This document shows, in pieces, positions 20,047 through 30,300 of a stretch of DNA of 64,000 nucleotides (positions are counted from its first letter, which is position 1; every line of letters begins with the position of its first letter). Source of the stretch: Isoperla grammatica. Lineage: Eukaryota; Arthropoda; Insecta; Plecoptera; Perlodidae. The notes beneath the pieces are model-generated. The model did not search any database. It was given only the letters and a program-made list of their open reading frames with translations, and was not told the origin of the DNA. The position numbers and the translations under genes are program-made. The DNA lies in assembly GCA_945910005.1 (NCBI GenBank), contig OX246749.1:26872679-26936678 (forward strand), written 5' to 3'.

Positions 20047-23000
20047 ATGGATGTTTTATTACAGTGGAATGTAAGAGGGTATTTTACAAGATTGGAGGAG
20101 ATAAAGCTACTAATATCATGGCACAATCCCACTCTGTTATGTCTGCAAGAAACGCATTTTAAGATGTCAGATAACCCAAAGTTGCGCGGATTTACTTTTT
20201 ACCGCTGTGACGATACAACAGGTGACCGGGCCCAGGGAGGAACGGCTATCTTAGTACAGGACACCGTATTCTCTGAACCACTGCCCCTCACAACACCTTT
20301 GCAGGCTGTGGCTGTCCGAGTAGCCTTCCCTGGTCTCATCACCATGTGTAGCGTGTACCTGCCTCCACAAGCTGTGATATCTAAAAGTCTAGTCACTAAC
20401 CTTTTACGTCAATTACCACGACCATATATTTTATTCGGTGATTTTAATGCACACAACATTTTATGGGGTGGAATTACATCCAACCATAGAGGTATTTTAA
20501 TTGAAAACATTTTAATGGCACAAGACCTCGTTCTTCTTAATAACGGTGACTCCACTTATTTTAGTACTGCCAACGGCTCCTATTCCGCCATAGATCTTAC
20601 AATCTGTACGCCTTCTCTCTGTATGGATTTGAATTGGGAGGTTTTACCTGATTTATGTGGAAGCGATCATTTCCCCATATCAATACGGTTCTCACATGGG
20701 GGAGAGTCTAGACAGAGGAATCCAAAATGGGATCTAAAGCGTGCCAAATGGGATCTATTCGAGAAACTGGCTGTGTTTAAAGAAGAACATTTCACCGATA
20801 TCCAGGAGCAAGTATCTCATGTCACCGACACACTTATTGCCGCTGCCAGGTCCACCATTCCCCAGACGTCTGTTTTTCCCCGTCGCCGTCCAGTTCCCTG
20901 GTGGAACAGTGAATGTAAGACAGCGCTAAAGGATCGTCGTAAAGCTTTAAAACAATTTAAAAAGTCACCGACTCAAGCCAATCTGGAGATATTTAGGAAG
21001 TTACGAGCTAAAGCTCGGTATATATTTAAACAATCCCGAAAACGTTCATGGCAGGAATATATTACCACAATTAACCACCACACTCCCACATCGAAAGTCT
21101 GGGAAAAGGTTAAAAAAATCGCCGGTAAAAATACTTCCTCTAGCCCTACTGGTGTTTCGGTTAACGGCCGCCTCGTGACCACCCAGATAGAGATGGCCGA
21201 TGCCTTGGGCGAATATTATACCCGTGTCTCAAGCTCTGGAAACTACTCGAAAACATTTCTTCTACATAAAGATAAGGAAGAAAGAAATATTTTAAACTTT
21301 GACTCCCACACGGAAGAAAGCTATAATCTCCCATTTCCTAAATGGGAATATTTTTCAATACTAAAAGAACTAAAGAACAGCGCCCCCGGACCGGACAACC
21401 TCCATAATGAAATGTTCAAACACCTATCAACAGGTTCACACCAATACCTACTTAAGATGTTGAATCGTATTTGGTTAGAGGACACGTTTCCTAAATCCTG
21501 GCAGGACACAACAACCATTCCTATCATCAAACCAGGCAAGAACAAAAAAGATCTTTCTAGCTACCGCCCAATCTCGTTGACAAGTTGTTTGTGTAAGCTG
21601 TTTGAAAAGATGGTGAACAAAAGATTGATGTGGATACTGGAAAGCCAGAACTTACTTGCCCCAGAACAGTCAGGATTTCGTCGGGGTCGCTCTGTCCTTG
21701 ACAATCTAGTCCATCTGGAAGGATACATTCAGAACGCGTTTTTAATGAAGCAACACGTTGTTGCTGTTTTCTTCGATTTAGAGAAGGCCTATGACACGAC
21801 GTGGAGATATGGCATTTTAAAAACTCTCCACAACTGGGGTATACGGGGACATTTACCACATTTCATAGCAAATTTTTTATCAGAAAGGCGTTTTAGAGTC
21901 CGAATCGGGAATTTTTTATCACACACGTTTTATCAAGAAAACGGTGTACCTCAGGGTTCGGTTTTAAGTGTGGTTTTATTTGCCATATCAATAAACGGCA
22001 TCGCTTCTTTTATTAAAAAACCTGTGATATCATCACTTTTTGTCGACGATTTCGCAATTGCTTTCAGAGCGGCGTTCTTGAGCTCCATCGAGCGACAACT
22101 GCAAATAAACATAAGACGTCTAGAGAAATGGGCTAACCAAACGGGATACAGATTCTCCGTCTCGAAAACAACATGCATACATTTTTCCCGACACCGAGGC
22201 TTTCGTCCGAACCCTTCTCTGATAATGGGGGGCCAGGAACTCACCTTTTCTGACTCCGCCCGTTGCTTAGGGATGTGGTTCGACTCCAAACTATCGTGGA
22301 AACCCCACATCCAGCAGCTCAAAACGAAGTGTGTAAGAGCCTTGAACATCTTACGAGTTTTAAGTAATACCAGTTGGGGAGCAGACCGTACGGTAATGCT
22401 TAATCTCTACCGCTCACTGATCCGATCGAAATTGGACTTTGCCAGCTTCATATACAACTCTGCTAGGCCGTCGTATATAAAAACCTTACACACAATTCAC
22501 CACACAGGCATCAGACTCTCAACCGGGGCGTTTAAAACAAGCCCAATTCCCAGCCTATGTTGTGAGGCTGGGGAACCCCCTCTGTATGCCCGGCGAGATT
22601 ATATGCTCCTGAACTATGTTGCCTCTTTGTTAGGATCTCCCAAAAACCCTTCTCATAACACCGTTTTTAAACCATTGTACAAAACCCACTATGAGGTAAA
22701 ACAAAAGGCTACGAGGCCAGTAGGAATCAGAAGCCATGAATTATTACAAAAATTAGACACTGAACTACCTGTTGTATTCCTTACTTCTTTCAATTCAACG
22801 CCTCCTTGGACCTTCAGTCAGCCAATCTGCATCACAAGCCTGTCACAATTCAAGAAGGACACCACATCATCCCCACACTACCAAGCATTGTTTAATGAAA
22901 TACGAGCTCAATACTCTGACTACGAATGTATTTATACAGATGGTTCCAGAACTCAGGATGAGGTTGGCTGCGCTTTTGTTACTACTGACAAACAGTTTTT

Positions 23001-23742
23001 ATTTAACCTAGACCCTCTTTTTAGCATATACCATGCAGAACTCTATGCAATTATGCAAAGCATTATTTATTGTCTTAGGAGCAAACATACAAAGTTTTTT
23101 ATATGTACTGACTCTTTAAGCTCACTTCTATCAATGTTTGAATTACACTCAAGGCACCCTCTGATAAATAAAATTCAAATTCTTTTAACAAAACTATCCA
23201 CAAATGGAAAGTGTGCAGTGTTTTGTTGGGTGCCAGGCCATGCAGGCATTGTGGGCAACGAGGTGGCTGACAAGTGCGCCAAAGCTGCCTGCACCAAGCG
23301 ACCTACAGACTGTAAATTAGTCCTCACATCTGACCTAAAAGTCTTCCTACGGCACCGTTTAAAGAAAGAATTGAGTGATAGTTGGAAAAATGTACCTTGT
23401 AATAAACTAAGGGAGATTTAAGACACCATATCGCCTTGGTTTTCTTCTAGACGATCTTGCCGTCGCGAAGAAGTAGTCTTGACCCGTCTCCGTATCGGCC
23501 ATACATACCTTACCCAAGGCTACTTACTAAGAAACGAACCTGCCCCAGTATGTGAGGAATGTAATGTTGTTCTGACTGTTAAACACATTCTAATTGAATG
23601 TAACAAATATGATAATGACAGAAGAAAGTTTAAATTGAAACCCTCACTTAAAGACAACTTATCAGACGAATCTAAAGTAATTGATAACATATTTCGCATA
23701 TTTCGTTTTCTGCAAGATAATCGTTTATTATCACTTATGTAA
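20047..23742 (+). pseudogene. LINE B ORF2: endonuclease, reverse transcriptase, RNase H; one premature stop
   Basis: The frame covers 1,231 codons. An AP endonuclease occupies residues 1-215 (WNVRG; LCLQETH near 35; FGDFNAHN near 131; SDHFPI near 206). PWWN lies near 284, and the reverse transcriptase has FFDLEKAYD and the FVDD active site near 665. RNase H follows (TDGS near 965, HAELYAI, CTDS, CWVPGH near 1,060 and NEVADKC), and a C-terminal CxxC...H...C motif lies near 1,170. A TAA at 23,419-23,421 (codon 1,125) replaces what is Lys in the truncated copy at 15.4 kb; the frame then continues to the natural stop. RNase H is complete before the stop and only the zinc-like tail is lost, so residual activity is possible. 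Confidence 0.92.
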
Positions 23743-23829
23743 TCGAACATAATGATCAATATCAAAATAACATAGACACTGATAACCTTGCTGTTTTGTG
23801 TCTTAAAACCCTAAGAATAATAATAATAA

Positions 23830-24443
23830 TGTTGTGCCGACAATCAGATTGATTACCAGTCAATCTATTATCGACACCTGGAGCTTGATTTACTTACTGA
23901 TATTGGGAATGAGAGGGAGGGATTTTCTGGTTAATTCATAAGCCTTGTAAGATTGTAAATTATTTAATAAAAACAACTACTATTCTACTTACATAAGCTT
24001 ATCACTATTTTTATTATCCCTAACATCCTAGTGAACACCTTATCAGCTAGGCTGCCAGATCACAAGAGGGCGATTCCAGGCTCTTGCAGCCAGGAGTGGG
24101 GGAGAGGGGGTTACCTCATCCACTCCTGGTTCCCATAATGCTAGCTTATGGAGTACAGTCATATGTAATAATTAGACAGTGATCTGCCTCAATTCCCCAT
24201 ATGCTGCCTGTCAGTCTACAAACATATGGAGGGGCTTGTACTGTCTACTCAGCGATCTCAGATAGCATGGATCCAGTGACCGAGGCCTGCAGTTCGCAAG
24301 CTAATCAGCTGGACAGGTTGAAGGCTGAGCAATAAGTCTACAATGTACTTGAAAAGTTATCTAATCATATTTATGATTGCTAAATTATGATTTACCAATC
24401 AATCAATGGATATTGATTGAAAGGCTTCCCTGCCCTCATCACA
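23830..24443 (-). repeat. Gypsy 3' LTR
   Basis: 614-bp terminal repeat matching 33,252-33,865. Immediately inside it, the minus strand has the purine-rich tract aaaaagtgggaagc (24,457-24,444), expected for second-strand priming. Confidence 0.95.
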
Positions 24444-24457
24444 GCTTCCCACTTTTT
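24444..24457 (-). promoter_or_regulatory. Polypurine tract of the Gypsy element
   Basis: The minus-strand run aaaaagtgggaagc ends directly at the 3' LTR. A purine tract in this position primes plus-strand DNA synthesis in LTR retrotransposons. Confidence 0.7.
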
Positions 24458-26186
24458 AAAAGAAGGCTATATCTGTGATATGAATTCTTTTCAGAAAAAC
24501 AAAAATTTAATTTGGGTTTCATAACTTTTCAAGCGTCATGCGACGTTGTGATGTTAATCCTACAAAGTGACTGTCTCCCACTTACTTGGTTTACTTTGTT
24601 TTGATGATACAAAATTACGATCTCCGACGAGTGGAGTAATTTACTTGGAATTTACTTAAGTTATTGCACATGTAATTTGTCTCCCGTGTCTATGTCGTTG
24701 CGAAAGTTTCAGCACGTTAGCACGGAATATATTCCGATTACCCTATGTATTTAAGAACGTTGAACGTTACTTGAAGTTGGCTGATTTGAAATCGGCGCTC
24801 TACTCTTTTGTTGTGATTTACACAGCGGTGCATTTGCTGGCCTTGCAGCGACCTTGAATCGACTGCCTGTCAGCTGTGACAACTACATCGCTGTCACTGG
24901 CGTTAGCCAACTTCGGTGTTGTTTGGGTATTTTCCCACTTTTTCATTCCGAGTTTTTGTCTTACGGCTTGGCGTACAGAAGATGTCGTTAGAAACCTACT
25001 GTCTGCTAGCTCTGTAGACGGTACTCAGGGCACCTTATCAAGTGTTCACTTGCATTTCTCGGCCCACTAGGGGTGATAGTGGTAGATTGTGGGCCTATTC
25101 ATTACAGCCAGACAACAAGGAACGCGCGTAGTTGCTTTAAGTTATCTAAACGGTTGCTCTGGACGCGTCTCTTCTCGTTAATTCTAAGCTGACTTCCTTC
25201 ACGAATAGACGTGTGCATTATAAGCTCAATTTATTCCAAAATATACCAAATAAGTGCTCGTAAAACTAGAGTTAACTTTCTGTGAACAGCGTAGGCCTAC
25301 CGAAATGGGTTTGTGTACATCGTTTCTAACCTCACTTCTTGCGTGTGAAACACGGTTTTCGGTAAACTTAGCGTTGACACAGTCAATATCTAGCTTGGTG
25401 AGAGTGCCCGTGAATCTTCTTTGGACTTAAGCCCTCATCTATGGTGTACAATCATGTAGCCTAACCTAAGCCTATAAAAGGTAAGTGTTTACTTTTAAAT
25501 ACATTTTCGTAATATTTTCAAAATTGCTTACTGATTCGCATATTTATACTTGAAATCTTGAACCTGGCCCCAGGTTTCGTACATGATTTTCCTTGCCACT
25601 AGCATTTAGTCTTAGGCCTAGTAGGCCTACCTTAGTTATTGTGGCTTGGGCCCTGTTCAGAGTTGCAAAACTTATGGCATTCAGCCGTTTCAATTCTCAT
25701 TAGGCCTAGTTGGCTAGAACCTATGTTTCAATCAAAGCTTGACATTTTATGTCGAATCAGCATTAGGCCTAGGGTCTACAAAATTATAAATGCTTGCTTT
25801 TAGGCTACCTACCTAAGGTGTTCATTTAAATTCTAACTACTATGATTAATTATTTCAAATTTATCTTAATTATTATTTAAACATGTTGTTATAACATTGT
25901 TTCTCAGAAGTAGGCATTCCATGACAGATTTCCATAGTTCTCCACGTTTGGCTGTGTTTTACTTTACTGACTTAGAGTTTCATGTGAAATAAAAATTATT
26001 ATTCTTATTATTCAATAATTTAGTTTACTAACTATCGTTACTCTGTATTTAAATTTCAATGCCCAGTGGTATCGTATGGTAATCTAGTCATGAGCTCAAT
26101 TGAATTGTATCATGTTGTACATATCATTGCTCTTCTGGTCTGATTCTGTTGTTTTCTTCCATCAGGTTAAGGGGGGGGGGGACATG
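24458..26186. other. Non-coding 1.7-kb stretch of the Gypsy element
   Basis: This lies between the env-like gene and the 3' LTR. No long frame is present, TAGGCCTA-type motifs occur at about 25,616-25,770, and a G-run is at 26,170-26,180. It may be a long 3' untranslated region; nothing specific was recognised. Confidence 0.5.
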
Positions 26187-27116
26187 TTATTGTCCAACGA
26201 GCTGACATGCCGGCCGGCGGTACAACACCCGGGGAGCGGGCTGCGCTAGATGCAGCGTGCAGCTTTCCGGCTCATCGACAGTCATCGCCAGGTTGTCCAA
26301 CCCGACCTGTGACGTAGCCGCTCGCTCATCTGCCGGAGCGACTGGATCAGCTGTCGTCACTGCGACCTGCACTGCTGGGGGCTTGACCTTCGCCGACCTT
26401 TTCAACCGCAGTAGGTACCACAGAACTCCTAGCACAGAGAGAACAGTAATTAGTCCTACACTTCCATAAATGGCTGAGTGTTTAACTTGGTTGTTGTATC
26501 TAATCTCTTTTATTTTGTTTATCTGCTTTAGGAGCTCATTAATTTTTAGACTTCGTTCACCATCATTGCTAATTATTGCCTTCTCTAATGTGAATTCTTT
26601 GAAATCCTCATGCTGACTAAAATTTTCACTTGTTAGATGCTCATATTCAAGATCTAATATTGTTGGAATTTCAGGAGAAATAATTGGATTTGCATCTATT
26701 GTGGCATAGGATTTCCCGTTACTATATGGCAATAATTTAAAATCTGTAGAATAATAATAGCAATTAGATGACATTGGTAACACTCCTGTTCCAGTGATAA
26801 CCTGGGTCTGGGCCGAGCTGTTAGCCGGGCCCCGACACCGCTGTACCAGCTTGGTGGTCCGGTCCACACTGTAGATCCAGGACGTCTTGTCCGGCGTCCG
26901 GAACCATCGTGGCTTGAAACCGTCGGGCAGCAGTCTCCGGTCGCACGTTCTCCGAGCGACGTCTTCCTGCCCTAGGAACAAGGCGACCTCGCATCTTTCT
27001 GCTCGATATGTATATATTGCTAAATCAGCTGGACAGATGGAATATGTGGTACCTTGTTGACATTTCTGAAACTCAGACACGGTCATTAACAAATAACAAA
27101 TAGGCCTGCCTGTCAT
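26187..27116 (-). CDS. Env-like glycoprotein remnant (baculovirus F/errantivirus env type)
   Basis: A 309-codon frame with ATG at 27,116, downstream of pol as env is in errantivirus-like Gypsy elements. Its first third is cysteine-rich and resembles the membrane-proximal ectodomain of insect Gypsy env and baculovirus F-type proteins. A single hydrophobic segment near residues 215-235 is followed by a basic stop-transfer stretch and a cytoplasmic tail of about 70 residues. Typical env proteins of this kind are much longer and carry a furin site and fusion peptide. Those parts are absent, and the 224 bp between pol and this ATG do not supply them. Either the N-terminal half is deleted or it comes from a spliced upstream exon. 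Confidence 0.6.
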   Translation of the reverse strand: MTGRPICYLLMTVSEFQKCQQGTTYSICPADLAIYTYRAERCEVALFLGQEDVARRTCDRRLLPDGFKPRWFRTPDKTSWIYSVDRTTKLVQRCRGPANSSAQTQVITGTGVLPMSSNCYYYSTDFKLLPYSNGKSYATIDANPIISPEIPTILDLEYEHLTSENFSQHEDFKEFTLEKAIISNDGERSLKINELLKQINKIKEIRYNNQVKHSAIYGSVGLITVLSVLGVLWYLLRLKRSAKVKPPAVQVAVTTADPVAPADERAATSQVGLDNLAMTVDEPESCTLHLAQPAPRVLYRRPACQLVGQ

Positions 27117-27340
27117 GTGATATTTGACATTAGCTACATCGTAATATACATAGGCCTACACCTGGTCCATGTCTACGCTAACTAGTATGACATGCATGCA
27201 CGTCTTCATGACAACAATCCACGATTCAGTTGTTGACTCTCGCATGTTGTTAACACTGCTAGATACCCGCCTGCAGCATACGTATCTGTTTGAGTCCAAG
27301 ATTGTGATTACATATCTCTCTCTCCCTCTTTTTTTTTTTT

Positions 27341-30300
27341 TTACTTTTTCTCATGTACCTTCGGGCTAGAGGATGAGGACTGCAATCTTGCTCTGGACCG
27401 CAAATTGTATCTGGGTGCGAGTGTTTCTGTAGTTACGAGCGGCGTGGACTGCGCGAGTGTTGTTCCGGTATCATCTTTTTCTGACTGGAATACCTCGTCG
27501 TCCACGTCAGCTTGTTCTATTTGAGAATCTTCATGCTCGGAGTTAGGGTTTGCCTTTTTCTCGATAGATTGTCTTTCCTCTGTCTCTAGTGCGTCCTCTA
27601 CTACAGCGTTAGATTGACCTCTGCCCAGCAGTTGCGGACTTGAACAACCTTCCGCGGCTGAAGTTTCACTATCAGTAGAGTCTTTATCGAGACCCAACTG
27701 TTCATTGTTCGGGTCCTCGTTATCGTTGTCGTCTGCGTCGGTTTCTGTTGTTTCACTCCCTGGAGATTCGTCTCCCGCTACAACAGAACCTTCGTCAGAT
27801 GACTCGCAAGCTGACTCTACCGGAGACGGTGATGTGGATCGATGAATTTCAACCGGAACATGCCTATGCGGTGGCATTGTGTCTGCCTCGTCCTCGGATT
27901 GGTCGGACAATGGACTTATGACTTCAATGTCTGTTCTCGATCGACCGCGTGTACGTTGCAACGTAGGCATTTCCTCATCATCTGCCGTCTGTTGCATATG
28001 CTGGTGGTTGCCTTTCCTAGGACATCGCTGTTGTCTATTTGATGAGGTCGAACTATCACTATCTATCGGGCTATCGGGGTTTTGGACTTTTACTTTCTTA
28101 GGTCTCCCTCGTGGTCTTTTGACCATTATTGGTTTGGCTTGATCTATTGGTTGTCTCACATTCTGAGCTTCTGCTAACTTAGGTCGCCCCCTAGGTTTCT
28201 TGGGTTCAACCGGCATTTTGCAGGGTTTTATGCGATTAGAATGGATAATAGTTTCCTTGTTTTTGTTAAGCTGGAGCTTATAATTTTCGTTACCAATTTT
28301 TTCCAAAATTTTGTATGGTCCAGTCCACGGGCTAGCAAGTTTCTTACTCAGTCCCGGTTTCATTGCTGCGTTATGCAAGTAGACGTATTCACCCACATTG
28401 TATGATTGTGGTTTTGCCTTTTGGTCGTAATATCGTTTTTGTGAATCACGAGCCTTGCGATTATTTTGTTTGACTAATTCATAAGCTTCGTTAAGTTTGT
28501 CGGCAAGTTGTTGTTGTTGTTCCGATTCATCCCCTATTAGGTTTGGTTCTAGGTTGTCATTAAACGGTAAGCTCATCTCTCGGCCATGCAACAAGTAATA
28601 TGGAGAGTAACCAGTTACGTCATTCGGTGTACTTCTGTAAGCCATCGTGGCATAAGGTACGAACCGGTCCCACGTTTTATGGTCTTTGTCCACATACTGT
28701 GCAATCATGTTAACGAGCGTCTGGTGTAGTCGCTCGACCATACCGTTTGACATTGGATTGTACGGACTTGTTTGTAATTTCTTTATTTTCAACAATCGAC
28801 AGGTCTCCTGCATCAATGCCGAAATAAAATTTCGACCTTGGTCAGTTAACAACTTCTTAGGTGTACCGTGTCGTGTTATGATTTTCTCGACAAACTCTCG
28901 GGCTACTGTTTCAGCTGTTTGATCTTTGATAGGAATTGCTTCGCAGTACCGAGTGAAATAGTCAATGAACGTCAGCAAATATTTATTTCCATTGGTAGTA
29001 GTAGGAAGTGGACCAACTATATCCATGCTTACCAATTCGAATGGATTGGAAGTTTCCTCGTGTGTGCCCAGTGGTATTACCTTACGCTTACCTGGTTTAC
29101 GTTTCGCACACGAGTCGCATTCGAGTACATATTTTTCAATGTCTCGTCTCAGAGTTTTCCAATAGTATCGCGCCTGTACTAGGTCAATCGTGCGTTTCAC
29201 ACCTTGATGTCCACTAAACACTGTATCGTGATGGTTCTGAATTATGCGTTTAATCAGGTTAGCGGGTACGACTATACGCCAGATGTCGCCATTTACATGA
29301 TACAGTAGACCGTCTTCGTCGAGCTGAAATTGTTCTTCGTATTCAGGCTCTTCCAGGTTTTGGATGATGTTATAGCAATTTTCATCATTTTGCTGTTCCT
29401 GTAAGAATAGGTCTCTGCTCATCAGAGGTAGATAGGTTGTTTTCCCTCTGGTTGCGAGTACGTTCACTTGACGACTCAGCGCATCGGCATTTGTATTACT
29501 TTTGCCCGGTTTGTGAATTATTTCGAATTCAAACTCGGACAGTCGTACCATCCACCGTGTTAATCGAGACGATTTAGGCTCTTTTAACTTCAACATCCAC
29601 CTCAGTGGTGCATGATCAGTGAATAGTGTGAATGGGCGGCCAAATAGATAGCATCGGAAGTACTTTGTTCCCCATACTACCGCGAGTAGTTCGCGATCGG
29701 TGGTACTATAATTTCGTTCAGCTTTGTTGAGCTGTCGCGATGCGTATGCTATTGGTTTCTCCACGCCATTGATTTTTTGTGATAGGACTGCTCCTACGGC
29801 AAGTCCACTAGCATCGGTTGCCAATATAAACGGCTCTGTAAAGACTGGATATTTCAAAATGGATTCTCCACAGAGTTGCGCTTTTAAATTTTCGAACGCT
29901 TGTTGATGCTGGTTCGTCCAAACAAATGGAACGTCCTGCTTCGTCAACTGCGTTAGAGGGTGTGCCTTATCAGCGTAATTTTCGATAAATTTCCTATAGT
30001 AACCCGACAATCCTAGGAATGCTCGTACATCTTTGACATTCTGTGGTCTCTTGTAGTCCTTAATGGCTGTCGTAAGCCGCGGGTCAGGTTTTACACCGTC
30101 GCAAGTGACTACATGACCGAGGTAATTTACTTCTGATTGAGCAAATGTACATTTGTCTGGCTGGATTTTTAGGTTAGCCTCTTTGAGCCTTTCAAACACC
30201 TTATGCAGACTTTCAACATGGTCATCGATTGTACGGCTATATAGAATGATATCGTCCAGATATATCATGCATTCTATATTAGTTAGGCCTGCAAGCACAC

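Larger units (their letters stand above)
18046..23829 (+). mobile_element. LINE family B, nearly intact full-length element
   Basis: It comprises a 5' region of about 576 bp with no plus-strand gene, ORF1 (18,622-20,016), ORF2 (20,047-23,742), a short 3' UTR and an (AAT)n tail. The 5' border is inferred: 18,046 is where the duplicated flank stops. The tail is split by the Gypsy element, and ataataataat reappears after its second LTR at 33,866. The flanking duplications are at 16,595-18,045 and 33,875 onward. Only one disabling change was seen, a stop in ORF2. Confidence 0.8.

Noticed and set aside
28686..29217. Plus-strand ORFs over the Gypsy pol gene
   Set aside because: Antisense shadows of a fully open pol frame with all catalytic motifs.
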